Source: Congeria kusceri (taxonomy: Eukaryota; Mollusca; Bivalvia; Myida; Dreissenidae). Taken from it: a stretch of DNA of 64,000 nucleotides. The stretch lies in the NCBI GenBank assembly GCA_027627225.1, contig CM051025.1:77292474-77356473 (forward strand), written 5' to 3'. The notes beneath the pieces are model-generated. The model saw only the letters and a program-made list of their open reading frames with translations. It searched no databases and was not told the origin of the DNA. Shown piece after piece: positions 24,301-39,300 of this stretch. Position numbers and translations under genes: made by a program. Position 1 is the first letter of the stretch; every line of letters starts with the position of its first letter.

Positions 24301-27300
24301 CTGTATTTAGGCATCTTTTACCATCCCGATGTACATGATATTATATATTACCCTTGTTTCCCTATATTTTAATGAAATTATGTGTGAATAACACATTTTT
24401 TTTAATAATCTAGATTGGAATTGGTATGATTCCCTATATATAACTGCTTCTTGGTATGTATACTACACTTCTTGTAACAACTAACTCGTAAAAGGGTTAA
24501 AAGAGTATTCCTCACTCTTATTTTCCCATAGTCGGTTGAAATTTAGTGTGTATATCACATTTTTTTTTTTTTTTTATAATTTAATATGGATTCGATGTGT
24601 AGTTCCTTATATCTTATAGTCTTCTGTGTGTACTCCACACTTTTTAATAGTTTAACATGGAAAAGGGTCAGAGAGTACCTTTTCCCTTCTATTGTCCCTA
24701 TAAATTACTGATATTTAGTGTATTTATTACACCCATTTAGTAGCCTGAGAGGGAATCTATGTGTATCCCTTTTTTTTTTTTTTTTTTTTAAATAAACATA
24801 CACTTAAAATAAAATAAAATAACAATACAATTATAGCCGCAGGAATGCCCCTATTCTTCTCTTCCCACCCCAACCTCTCTGTGTGATTACATGAGTTGAG
24901 CTGGACTGGGCGCACAGGAGGATGGTGACATAGGTCTTAATTTCATTCAGTTTTCATTACATTCATTTGTATACACATGTATATACATGTATACATGTAC
25001 TTGTTGATAGCCGGGCCCTCCCCCAACCTTGACCAATCTGATTGACCAAGGATTCTTTATTTTAAAAACATTTCTTAGTTAAGCAATTTGCTCTATCTAC
25101 AAACATCACATATTAATAAACCCTATTTTATTGCAGTTTTTATACTAACTGGGGAGGACCCGGGTTTTTTCAATCTTTTAATGTGTAAATTACAATGAGG
25201 TAACCCATTTGGGTAGTATTTTTTTTTTAAACTATTTGTCAAATATCTTGAATATACTTCTAATACTGTTCTATTCCACTATAATTATATTAAATTGACA
25301 AATACTTTGATCATCTTGATGATGATGATCATTTTACATTAATTTTTAGGGATATTCTATCAAGAATCCCAAATGTGTTAAGTTCTTAATATATCAAACT
25401 ACCCCTTTTAAGTGTCACCATTTGTGCAAATCACGTGATCCTGTGCGCCCCCCTGGTCCCAATACCTCAATATTCCTATTCAGCACTGCCGGCCTTGCTC
25501 ACCTACCCCACCGGATCCCCCCCATCTCTTAAAACCCATGTACGTGACAGAGCTTGAATTTCACAGGCCCCCCAGGGTGACTTTCTATTTTACTTGTATA
25601 TAAGTGTACAGCACTGCTAGTTACTCTTAAATGTTTGCAATTTATTTTATCCTTGATATTTTTAAAGGCCCTAGAAAGTAAGCCGTTTGATAGCCCTAGA
25701 AAGTAAGCCGTTTGATAGCTAGCTATGAATGGAAGTGTATATAAGATCTTATACTATTTTATTGTACAATAGTGTATTATAATTTTACATTTCATTTTAC
25801 TTTTTAAGTCATCACCCTGGGGCAGGTCATTCCCTGCATATAGCCCAACAATATTGAAATAATCCTAATGGGCAGGGTCTTAGGTTGGAGCAGCATGTTA
25901 TATTCCCTGCCCACAAGTGTTCAGCATTGTTAAAAGCATGTCTACGGTTGTAACATCCAATCCTAAGTTAAAACAGTATTTACAATGTACAAATATTTAG
26001 ATATAATGTAATAATACCACATTACTTATCTGAAGACAATCTTTACCCTAGAAATCCAATACTACATACCGGTAGATAGCAATAATTTAAATAGCTATTT
26101 ATCTATAAATTATTTTTTTTTAACAGAAAAAGTACTATGTAGATATGCTAGACATTTCCTTTTCCCCATTTTATACCTTCCTGTTAACTAATGACATGCA
26201 TCCCATACTTAATTTGTAAAACAATGCTGAACCACTTAGAGATCTGGACTTCTTTAATAATTATCCTAGACTATTTGTAAATAACATACCATGTGTATAT
26301 ACACATTGCCTTTTAAATTATATAATATATATAAAATATGGTGATTAACATCAACACCACCCCAGATCTCTAAGTTTTAAGACTCCAACAATCCAGTTAC
26401 ATCTTTTGATGCTAATGGGTCTGAAAAAAGAAAATAAATAAATTGAGAAAAATATAGAAATAATGTGTTTTTACTCAATTTATTCTTATACAGTTGGGCT
26501 ATTCACCACTTTTTCCCTTGTTATATGTTATTTTTGACTGAATTTAGAAAAAAATTCAATTGATCTTAGCCTGTAATAAGGTACATTACTGTTATAAAAC
26601 AGTCTTTTCCTAAATTTCCATTTTAAAAACAGTAAAATAGTCATTTTTAAGTCCAAGATGCAAATTTTTTTCTTTCCCTTCCATATAACAGTAATTTTAT
26701 GGTATAAGGGAGCTAACTCTCACAAAACTACAATCTCAAGAATAACAACATCCACGATTTGTCTCCCTTTAATCGATAATTTTAATTAGAAAGGAACAGT
26801 GTGTATTTTGTGCATAATAGTTAAGTTATAATACCAATATAAGATGAAATTATATGCACTTTAGAATTTGTTCTCTATAAGTAATACATTCTCTCTATAG
26901 TAATATGTAATTACCCCACAGCTATCAGCATTTGTATATTTATTATATACAGTTCCATATAGACTCAACGAATTTAACCTTAATGTATCAATGTATCTGT
27001 CTATTAAATATATTTTTATACACAAAGATTTTTATGTTAAGCACCGCATCCGCACTGCAAAGAATTCTATGTGTAGTACCCTTTAGAAGGGATGTACAGA
27101 TATTAAATAAAAAGCAAAGCTATATGTTAAGCAGTGTGCTCGGGCAATGGTATATAACCGAAGTCCCGAGGGTAAACAAATCCACTCGTTCGTTGTTTAC
27201 TAGTTTTGGTTAAAGAACAAACAACAAAATCATAATTTGCATCTTTGATCGCATTAATTATAGGTAAATAATAAACGAGATGGTAATCTTTGAACTTAGT

Positions 27301-30300
27301 CGACACAAATGCAGTCTTTGCGTAATTTTCTGTAAAACAAAATCATACATATGAAATGATTTAAAATTCATTGCAAACATCGATAAAAATTGATAATAAT
27401 ATATGGAGTGGTATTTAACAAGCACGCGCAATCATTAATCAATACTTTCCGTGTATATTCGACAATATGTCAAAAATAGGAATTCGTTTTTCAATAAATC
27501 ACCCATAACTTTTGGGAACGAAAATCAACACTTGTCAGTTGAGCTGGCATTTTCGTTTGTTTTCATAGGACGTATTTTGATACAGATTTTCTTTAAAAAA
27601 TATGGAATGCTAAATATTACACAAGCAAAAGCATCTACGAAACAAAAGTTTAAGTCAACAAATAGACAATATTTATTACGGTCACAATCGAATATGACCT
27701 TTTTTCAAAATTTACACAGTATCTCACAATTTCTGTATATCCAATTTATATAATTAAATCAGACAGGAAGAAAGTTACTGGAAAAAACGAAATATCTACT
27801 GGGTAACTCTTCTTCCGCTATGTTTAAATGCGGATTCGTTTAATTTTAAGCCGCTGTCCATGGGATCTAATTCAATACATCGTAATTTTAGTAATAGTTC
27901 TTATGAACGTTTATGGTGTTTATTCGTCCGAAATCTGTTTCTTATTTACCAAAGGCATTGTTTAAAAGCACTTTATACGAACTGAATATACTATAATGTA
28001 TATGCCAGTTTACTCCAAAGTCATCACCAGTTATCGCATACAGAAAATAGACCATAGCAAGTTACCCAAATTTTAATAATTCACAGATTTCAGTGCGTAG
28101 TTTTTGTATTTTGTTTGGTAACATGCCCATTAGAAACACTTTCTGCAAAGTTTTATTTTTATTAACATATTTCTGGACTGCTGCTTTAAAACCTGGGCGC
28201 GATTGTCAAAAAAATAGTAAATAATTTTATTTTTTGGCATTAAATGAAATTCATGGCGGGCCATTAGAAAAGGTTGCGGTGCTGCCTGAGAAACAAATCA
28301 TTAATGTTTTTTAGCCTAAGGTGAATTTTGCTTTTAAATTTCTCTTACTTTTCCTTTGAACGACATTACATGCAAATATTTTTGCCTCCTTTATATAATT
28401 AAAATTATAATAGACTAGTGAATTATATTAAAAAAGCTTTTATGTCACTAAGGGCAAATAATAAACTTGTTTCCCAAATATCAGAAATGAAGCTTTGATG
28501 AACTTGACTAAACTAAAGGTGTGAACAGTTTTGCATAATGATGTTGTCTTGCATATTTGTTTTGTTAAGGTATTTCAAAATTGAAAATACATTAATTAAT
28601 TAGTTTGTATGTAGCAGTTTAAGATTTGCATAACTACTGGTATACATAGTATCCAAAATAATGGTTTGACAAAGGGCTTGGTACATAGTTCTCTATGAAA
28701 TCTGCAGCTGCAGTGCAGATGGTGGATATAATCATGTCCAGTGTGAACAACGATGAAGATGCCAGCTCCAAGACTAAGGACAGAACTGAGGTTTGTGTGG
28801 GTGGGGTGAATTTTTATCGAGTGCACCAGGATTCTCTCCCATATGGCCATTGCTCCAACAAGACTTGTTAGTTGGGTCAGGTGGGGATAGTGCAAGATAC
28901 AGGAGACGCCACTTTTAGAGGTGACCTTACGTCTTTTAGTGCCAGGTGAGATGCACCTAGTTATTTGCATCTCGGTTTCTGTTCTGTTCTGTTTAACATC
29001 TCATGCAAAAGATGAGTTATTAGGTTAGGGTGTAGCAGGGGCTCAAACCAATGACCCCTGGGTTGTGATGCCAATGCATTTCCACTAGACCACGGCTCCG
29101 CAGGACTGAGGATAGGATGCGCTACTAAACATTGCTACTTGTGTTCTGATATTGCATTCAAAACAGTGTACACAAACGTTTTTGAGCCAATACCATGACC
29201 AATTTCTTAATGGTTAGCCAAATAATAAATGAAACTCTGAATGTGACAGACTTTTGTAAATCAAGCTTGTTTATAGACAGATTAACCCAACCGACTTTAA
29301 CAATTTCTCATTGATGAAGTTTGTATGTATATTTTCTCTGATGTTGTCAGCGTTGGTTATGTATCATGCCATTTAATGTTGAAATTAGCACAAATTTAAG
29401 TGCATTGCAATTCCAGAAATGTGTCTTATTCGTTGTAGATTTGTTTTTTCACCAGATACGGACAGCAGTGGTAGCAAACCTTGCTTCAGCAGTGGAGAGT
29501 GTGGCGAGTGTAACAGATGTGTCAGCATCAGCCAGTGTGCTTGCCAGGACCACACAGTCGCCTGCAGAACTGACTCCAGAAACGCAGGTGGCTGTTTTTA
29601 ACAAATATATCTGTAGTGTTCGTGAAAGATCAAAAGTCATGCGCAATTACTTTTTTTGTTCAAAACTTAAAATCATAAAATATTACTTAAATTTTGCTAA
29701 TATTTTAATGTCATATTATGGCCATTATCACATTAGCCAAAATAGTGTGCTTTATTTGTGTGCATGTACACAGTTTCCTTTCAAATTAACTGTATGGCTA
29801 GTTGGAATAAAGTATTAAGTGCTGAGGAAATTAATTGGGTAAAACTGTTAACAATTAACTGTTTTGATATTTCTAATTTTTATGTCCCCGGCATCTTGAT
29901 GTGGGAGGCATATAGTGATTGTCCTTTCCTTTGCTGTTTTGTCTAGCGCCAACACCGCTTACTGTAACACTTGGATACTTACACAGTTGTTGCTTATGAC
30001 TATTTCCAATCCACCCATATCACCGAACCTCACTTTGACCTTGACCTAATTTGGAGTAAGAAACGGGCTATCCAGAACCAACCGGGGGCATGTGTGTTTA
30101 TCAAACACAGAATCTTGTTTATTACCTGTTAGTTAAAAGAAAACACCCAATAGTAATTTGACCATTCCAGTTTTATCACAATTATTAAAGGCCTTACAAT
30201 TTACTGATCCAGGATTATTTTCAAATCATTGCATTGGCTAATGTTGTAAAAAGAGCTCATATGAGGCAGTAACGAAGTACATCAATGAATAATTTCCGAC

Positions 30301-33300
30301 AATAAAATTGAATATAACGGAGATTAGTGAAAATTCTCGATTGGCAAAAATGCATGTTTGAGGTGAGGTATTTTTGTTGTTTGCAGGATGCAGCTGCGAG
30401 TGTGGCCGAGAGTCTGGCAACCAGTCTGTTCCAACGGAGGAATGAAACAGCAGATCCTAAACAGATCTCTGACGCCGCTGGGTAGTAGTTGAAACTGTGC
30501 AATACCTGTTCAAAGTGTAAAATGTGTACATAAAATATTATATATCTGCTTGTTTATGTTGAACTTCATGAAATGCTACTATATTACAGGAATATATTGA
30601 ATGTTGTCGGACAGCTGTTGGACATTAAGGCTAATTCATCTTTAGAAAACACAGAAGTAAGGACTATAAATATTTTGAACATTTAATATTTTAATTTACA
30701 TGAATAATATTATTAGGACGATTTATGTCACTGTTATTTGCATTCAATGAATACGTGGTTCTTTGATGTTGTGATCAGTTTTATAGCTCAATACGACTGC
30801 AGGAGAATGGAGCTTAGGTTCAGGTACATTGGACAAAACTTAAAATAAGCTTAAAATACATAATCTGTTGTTAATTCTTGTTTAGAATCATTATCATGTG
30901 ATCTGTTTTTATTCACAATAAACAATGACGATTATTTGTAAAAACAAGTTTTAAGCTGTTCAATGTATCGAATCATCCAGTAAAGAATATAATGCTTTCA
31001 AACCATGCACAATCCATCAAAACTATGTGCTTTTTCTAGAATGAAACAGCAACACAACATTCTTAGTTAATGGTTTGTTAATTCTTTAGTGATTGGTTCT
31101 TTATAAAGTTGAGTGTTCATAATGTACAATAACAACAATGTTGTATTAACTCTCTGGCCAATGTTCACACGATCTCTGCCAAATTTTAGGTTAAGAATGG
31201 CACACAGAAGCTTCTTGGCGTGGTTGAAGTGCTCAGCAACACCCTTCTCTCCACCCAAGTCGTGGGCAAGAACACCACTGTACTGCACACGGACACCATA
31301 TCTCTGGGGGTCGCCAAAGTAACCAGGGATGACCTGGTGTCGGAAGTGTTCACATTGGGCTCGGGCAGTCAGCAGGCGGGAGTCTCCCTGGTTGAGGAGA
31401 TGTCTTTGGATCTGGACTCAGATGTTGGAGTTCAGGTATTGGTTTTGAATGGAAATATCACTTGTCTTAAATGTTGGTTTCTAATATTTGTCACCACTGT
31501 TTGATGTGGCTGTCTTTATTTTTGTCCACTTATGATGAAGCAAGCATCAGGTTTTGTTCACTTCTTGTTTGTTAGAAAAAAATAGTTTTTCAAATGTATT
31601 AAAGTTGCTGTCTCCTGTCATGTAATTGCTTTTTTCATACTGCATGGTTATGCAAGTTCGTTGTAACATTGCAGCTGTTATACCTTGAATCTGTTTTCTG
31701 TTAATAGATACAGTAAGCTTATCATAACATTTTATAGCAGTAAATATAAGTGTCATGAAAACACTTCCAAACATATTTGATTTCTAATTAGTCAAGTACG
31801 AGATGAAGTAATTTGATTATTCTATATATCAATATTTTGCCCATTCTTCCCATATTTGCAAACCAGCTGGTGTACATGAAGACTAACCCATACACCTGGG
31901 ATGACACAGCCAAGGATGTCAATCTGCCAGTGCTCTCCATGGAGCTGCTCAATGATGACCTGACACCTGTGGCCATAGATGACCTGTTTGAGCCGGTCAC
32001 TATCAACATCCCCATAGCAGGTCAGACATCACACTCACAAGTTTTCTCCATTGACACGAAACTTTGAACTTATTTGAAGGACTATGTGTGTTGCCAGTTA
32101 CTGAAATGTAAACATTTCATTCATTATGCATATATACTATTTCTTGAAGTATTTGCTGGTATATGTATATCTGTGGTTGCTATTTGAATTCAGTGACCAT
32201 GATCAATGTTATAATGCAAAAGTAATCCTTTTGCAAGCAAAAATTCTGATTTGCATCCACCAAACCAATCTCATTAAAATCACAACCTAAAATACGCTAC
32301 GCTTCCTGTAGGTGTAGAAAGTGTGTGCACTTCAGTCGAATTGCCACTGAACCTGTGTACAAACTTGACTGACCAGAAATGTGATCCTCGGTTGCACGCT
32401 ACCTGTAACCATTTTCTTTCAGAATCACTGAATGCGGACAATCATACCATGATATTACACATAAAGAAAATAGCTAGTAATGTGACCCTGGACTCCTCCC
32501 AAGGCTATGCCTTGACTTTCAATTTCACCATTCAGCAGTATCAGACAACTCTCCTCACCATCGACATTCTGACCAACCTATCTAATGTGCTGCTGTATGT
32601 CACGTCTGAAAATAAAACTAGTTACGATGAAATTGCTACATTCGGTGTGTTATATCCTGAAAATGCAGAGCTGTTGCAGAAATTCTCAGACTTTCACCTT
32701 ACTGTTAATAATTCATGGAAAAGTTTGAAGTCAGTTTATTTCACATATAATAATAATAAGATATTGAATTACGCTGGTGAGTTCAATGTTGGAGTGGGTA
32801 TAGATGTTAATGACAACAGAACACTTGAAGAGTTGAAAGCCTTGGATCCCCTTTGCCTTGGTGACGATGCACAGAAGGTGTGTAGTGTCAGGCTGGAAGT
32901 ACCTTTGAGAATAGGGACTCGAAGTCTGGCTTGCCAATTCTGGAACAAGACTGCTGAAGCATGGGACCAACAGGGGTGTGAGGTAATGATAGATTGTTGT
33001 TGTTATCCACATGTGTTGCAAATATAACTGAGGCGCACCATGGGAAAACCGGTCTTATGCATGTACGTAAAGTGTCATCCCGGATCAGCACTCCGCACAG
33101 GCTGATCTGGGACGACACTTTCTGCTTTTCTGGTATTTTCTGTTTCAAGAAAGTCTCTTCTTAACATAAATCCACTGTAGGCGGAAAGTGCCGTCCTGGA
33201 TTAGCCTGTGCGGACTGCATAGGCTAATCCGGGACAACACTTTACGCACATGCATTCAGCCCGGTTTTCCCACGACGCGCCACAAATATTGAAGTTTGTG

Positions 33301-36300
33301 TGTCCCAACAGGTACATTGGAGGTAACTAGTGATCACAATGGTGGTTTCTTTGTCTGTCTGTCATACTTTATACATGGAAATGATAGAGACTATAAATAA
33401 CATTTTTACTGAACTATAAAAGTTTGTTAAATTTTCTTTTACTAATCATATGATGATTTCTGTGGAGACATTTGTCACTTATTATTCTTCTTATTGTGGA
33501 TGCTTTAAAATTAAAATAAACAATGTCATGTTTGTTATTTATAATTATATTTGCTGCATGACCAACATGTTATATTTATACTGTAAACTTGTGTACTGAT
33601 GTTTTTGTGTGCCTTCTAAACATTATTAAAGCAGTTAAATATTTCAGTACCTTTTGTCTGCATTTCAGGTGTCCCCCTACAGCTCTGCCAGTATGCTGCA
33701 GTGTTTATGCACACACATGACCTCATTCTCTGGTGGTATTTTTGTTGTGCCAAACTCAGTTGACCCAATAGCTGATGCGGCCTTGTTCCTGACATTCTTT
33801 GACAACCCTGTTGTCGTGACAACAGTTATCATTGTCTGGGTGCTTTACATCTTCATCATACATTGGGCCAGACAGGCTGATAAACATGATCAGGAAATAG
33901 TAGGTGGCAGAATGTCTCCCTTATTATTATATACAAAATATTAGTTCTGAATTCCAAAAATATTTTGTATTTAGGGAATTTTTAGTTAATATTGATACTA
34001 AAAGTAATTAGTTTGCTGCCTTGTGCCACTGTCCATTAGGTTCTCAGTGCTTGCATCTGTCATTGATTGGTAAAAAGTGTATTTGAGCATTTTGTTTCCT
34101 ACTTAAATGCAAAATCCAAGATAAAGCGAAAAATATGTTAATGGAAAGTACCAGTATTATAAACAAATATAGTGATGTAAAATAACAATAATATTAGAAT
34201 TAACTAAAAAAAATCAATTGAGGCGTGTCGTGGGAAACCCAGGCTAAATGCACGTGCATAAAGTGTCGTCCTGGATTAGCCTGTGCTATCCGCTTTTATG
34301 GTATTTTATGTTTTGATGTAGTCTGTTCTAAACATGATTCCTCTTTTGGCGGAAAGTGTCGACCTGGATTAGCCTGTGCGACACTTTATGCACACACATT
34401 AAGCCCGGGTTTCCGACGACTGGCCCCAGTTGTCATTTTCCTATGAAGTCACTATGTGTACTGTGCAATTTATGCCAGTGTGTAGGCGTAAAGTGTTGTC
34501 CTGGATTAGCCTGTGTGGACTTCATTAAGCGTATGCATTAAGCCCGGGGTTTCTCACTGTTCATTTCAGAGCAGTGTGGTGTGGTGTGGAGATGAGAAGC
34601 AGCACTACATGTACCTGGTCTGCGTCGTCACAGGCTGGTGGACTGCTGCTGGAACAACTGCTAACATTTTCTTCTCAATGACAGGTCAGATGTACTTGAT
34701 GTTTATTAATGGACCATTTGCTATGGATTCTTTTATAGTTTTGGAGTATCATGATAGTATATTTTATTACCATTATTTGGCTTGTGAATGTATACAATTT
34801 TACTTTTGTATAATTGTATCGTGAATAACGTTGGTGTTATACTTGACTGCTTGGGTTTATTAAGACCATTCTCACAATGTGGATTATGACTACTGAATGT
34901 ACAAAAATTTAAACAATTCAGCAGACTTAAACAGTTATGGAAATGCATTATATTTCATTATTTAATAAAGGTGGTTAGACAGACATTTGTTAAGGTTTAA
35001 TCTCAATAAATCAGAATAAATTCTTATTTTAGGCAGTGACCATATCAGTCAAAGACGTAAGTTGAACACGGGTGTACGGCCATGTTTCCAGACTGGTTAT
35101 GAAGACTGGTTCATTTTTACTACTGATCAGTGCCTGGGAGACCTGAAAAAAATATGTCTCTGGCATGATAACACTGGAACCAGTCCAAATTGGTAACATT
35201 AATGAGGCGTTTCGTCCAAAAACCAGGCTTAATGCATGTGCGTAAAGTGTCGTCCCGGATCAGCCTGTAAAGTCTGCACAGGCTTATCCAGAAGCCACTT
35301 TCCGCTTTTATGGTATTTTCTGTTTCAAGGATCTCTCTTCTAAACATAAATCCACAGGCTGGTCTGGGATGACACTTTATGCACATGCATTGAGCCTGGT
35401 TTTCATACAACACGTCTCTTTTTTTTTTTGTACTCTAGCTTTTTTTTTTACTAAAAGAGCGTCATCCATTTTTGCATTTCACTAGAAATTGAGTTTTGTT
35501 AACTAGTAAATGTTTCAACTTAATTCTTTTGTAAATTCAATATCTTTCAGGTGTCAAAGCTAAATATTTCTGGAATTCAATTTAAATACTGCCTTTTTTT
35601 AGCTTCTGATGTTACACATCATTACAATCACTATATTGTTGAAAGGATAAGCACAACATAATAATTAATAAATAAGTTTTTATGATAAATATAAGAGAAA
35701 TGAGCATTCAGTACAATTAAAATAAGACATATTGGTAAATGCTCTAAGAGTGCCTTGTGAATAATGAAAAGCTATCGCGGACCATATGCTCTTCATTCTG
35801 TGCAGATTTTACAAATTCTACTTGATATCATTGTTTCAAGGTACTTGAGTCAGGTGTACGTAAAGGACCTCCAGAGTGGGAAATCCTGGACATTTCTCTA
35901 CAAAGACTGGCTAGCAGTTGACCGTGGCTCAATTCTACGTACTTCAGCCACACTAACAGCTGTCACGCAAGAAGAGCTTAGAAACAAACGACAACATAAC
36001 TTTATTGTCAAATCAACCCAAGATCTTCGAGATGGTCATTTGTGGATAAGCATATTCTCGAAACGAGCACGGAGCACATTTACCCGTGTGCAGCGTCTCA
36101 CATGTGCACTTTCTCTCCTGCTGACAACCATGTTGACGAATATAATGTTCTACGGTATCCCAACAGATGACCCAGAAGACCAGGCGGGGGGTGCTGGGGG
36201 TGTAGTTATCTCCCTTTCAGCCATCGTTATAGGAATTCAGAGCAACCTGATTATGTTTCCTGTCAATTTGTTTATTGTACAACTGTTCCTGAAACTGAAG

Positions 36301-39300
36301 GCGAAACCAACGGAATTGGAATGGCAGGAAATTAATCGCAGGTTTCAGGAAGGAAAGACTGTCATACAGACAGTTGTTGAAAATTCACAAACATATGGAA
36401 AGAGGGTTCTTCGGAAGCTTATCAATATGGTGAAGCCTTACAAAAAACTACTGGTAGCCAAACACAAACAGAAGGTGTGCAAGTTGTCAAAGAAGACCTG
36501 TAATGTTGGTGAGCAGTAACTTAATTATTGTGATTTCTTTAATGCTGATCGGGGTGTGTTCAAGCATGTCTTATAAATGTAAATGTATTGTTTGTTATTC
36601 TTATGTTTTCAAGAACCAGTAACTGGAAGAAAGGAAACAAAAATACTTCTTAAATAAGGAAGTGCTAAAACATAAAAAGGATGTTTCAATGCAAAATTGC
36701 TAAGCAGTAGTTTTGGTATTAACTTTTATAATATAAATAAATTCTGATCACTGTTTTAGATGTTAGATCTTCGCTGGATATAAATAATACACCAAGTAAA
36801 GCAGACATAAGAAAAGAAAAGGTTATCCAGTTAGAGTTAGAATCATTTCAACTTGAATCCGTTCATGTTGATGTCGATTCAAAAGCATTAGCTTACAAGA
36901 GTCGGAATGAGTTTGTTGTAGAAGACAGCAAAATAATGAGTGGTGAAAATCAGCAGTCAAAAATTGAGCAAGATGAACTACTTCCATTCGTCAGTGCCAC
37001 GTCATTTATGCCAGAAACTGAAGTTTCAAAGCATAACGATACAGACTCAAACAAATCCGTTCATATTGATGTCGATTCCAAAGCATTAGCTTACAAGAGT
37101 CTGGATGAGTTTGTTGTAGAAGACAGCAAAATAATGAGTGGTGAAAATCAGCAGTCAGAAATTGAGCAAGATGAACTACTTCCATTCGTCAGTGCCACGT
37201 CATTTATGCCAGAAACTGAAGTTTCAAAGCATAACGATACAGACTCAAACAATGCTAACAACAGTTCGCGTCGGGGCTTGAAAAATGTCAGTGTATCTAT
37301 GTCCAGTGTTGGAAAGGACAAGTTGAGATCAGACTCGTCTTCAAAGAGAGTTCATGTCACTGGCACGACCAGAACTCGAGGGAAATTGTAAGTTGTAGCT
37401 CTATGTGGAACATAGTGGTATATATTTTTGTGACCATTTTTGTTTTCAAGTTACTTAATTTACTTACCCTGTGGGACTCCCAAGCCTTATAGACACTTGT
37501 AAGCCCCTCTAAGTTTGAATCTGTACCATTTTCTGGATTTACTCACTTGTAAGCCCCTCTAAGTTTGAATCTGTACCATTTTCTGGATTTACTCACTTGT
37601 AAGCCCCTCTAAGTTTGAATCTGTACCATTTTCTGGATTTACTATTTATTTTCTTTTATCCGTAAATTTGGTTTCTAAAGCAATCTAATGAAAGAGCATT
37701 TGGCATTCGGCAAATGATTTTGACAATAAATTTCATGAATGTGATTTTAACAAATTGTATAAAAGAGAGATGGGACAGGCTGTGTGGCGACCCGGTTAAC
37801 TTAGTCAGGATATCACTTACCCTGTAAGCGAGTGGTCCCGAGTTCAAGTACTGGACCGGCTGCACAATTTCCTCTTACTGTAACATGACTATGAACTATG
37901 AGGTTTTGAACCATGAGGTTTCAAGATAAGAACAAAACAGAACAGATAGTTTATTTAGACTTGCACAGAGTACATCGTCTTTGTTATAAATAAACATGTA
38001 ATACAAGGTCATGTGACAACGGGTTAATGCCACAGAATAGTAAAATGTTATCTAATTATCTAATATATATATACATCCAAAGTATAATAGCCAGTTAACA
38101 TACATGTATAGAAAGTAACAATCATAGTGAGGATGAACATAAAAAGACTATTGTTATATCTTAACAACATTCAGAATTGTTTTTCTAAGACAGAGAGCTT
38201 CTTTTATGTATAATGAGAGTTTTATTAGCTCTTCCCTTTCACAGGATTTCATGAGTTCTAAAAATTTAAATACCGATGGTCTTTTGTAATATTTTGATTG
38301 TAAGTATTTTTGTCTAATGGTAGAATAACACGAACAAAGCTAATGTGAAAGATGGATCAGTCTAGCAACCTTTTAACAGTCTCTACGAAAGTCTGTCAGA
38401 CCTCGGACAAAGCCAGTGAAACTGTTCGAGGTCCAAGAAATATTCCAACAATACTGGTCCTCATGGCTGGTGAACAATTCTGGCCAATATCTACTTGCAA
38501 GGTAAATGTTCTTGAGAAGCCCGTAAGATGGAGTTAGGGCCAGTTATAAATAAAGTGATTACCAGACTTCATGGCCAGTAATGGATTTGGGACTTTTGGT
38601 GAGGCTGTGTTAATCTTTCCATATTTATTACGGGCTATTGAGAAATAAAAATGAATGTGATAATTAACTCGAACGGTTTTATAAGGAATCTCTTGTTTCC
38701 CTGCAGCCTTCCCTGGTGGTTTCTGTATGTGGCCTGGGTGTTAGTGCTAGCCGTGTCCCTGGTCTCCTCTTACTTTGTCATGCTGTACGGCCTCAAGTAC
38801 GGATACCAGCGCAGCGTAGAGTGGCTTGTAGCCTTCCTCACTGGGTTTACCCAGAGTGCCTTTGTAACACAGCCTGTCAAGGTAACAGAATTGGTACTTC
38901 TGAACATTAATACAAAACCTTGATATGTTGTCATTAATTCATATCAATGTCAGTAATTTGGTGTGTTTTATTTCAGAAATGTTCATTGAACAATTCGAAA
39001 TATTGTCAAATGAAAAAATAGTTCTGTAATTGTTTTCCAGTATTTGGTGGAAGTAGTTAGAAGAGACAAAGCACAATTCAAGCTAGTTTTTGTTTGGCCA
39101 TGTGTCATGTAGACTTGGGTAAATATATTTCCAGGTCTTTGCGATAGCCATGGTGTTCACTTTGATCTTTAAGAAAACAGTGGAGTTTGACGACTATGGA
39201 CCGGAGGTTAATATAGGTGAGTGGGTCAAAGAAAGGTATAACATTTTGCCTGTTGGGGGGAGGGGGGGTTTTCTATGCAATTGTTCTTACTTACTGAACT

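Larger units (their letters stand above)
21950..24830 (+). mobile_element. truncated non-LTR retrotransposon (I/Jockey-like), limits approximate
   Basis: Includes the ORF at 22133-24274 and a 3' UTR. The UTR has T-runs (24560-24577, 24768-24790) and about 2.5 copies of a ~165-bp tandem unit (see 24362-24740), ending near an A/T tail around 24792-24825. It may extend to about 26450, where another A-rich stretch occurs. Ends are not proven by a target duplication. Confidence 0.6.

Noticed and set aside
29366..29818. 150-codon frame as one protein
   Set aside because: Only 29456-29587 is exon 14; the rest reads into introns on both sides.
37785..37875. Functional tRNA gene
   Set aside because: Box A and B words are present, but there is no complete cloverleaf with paired acceptor stem; a SINE head fits better.
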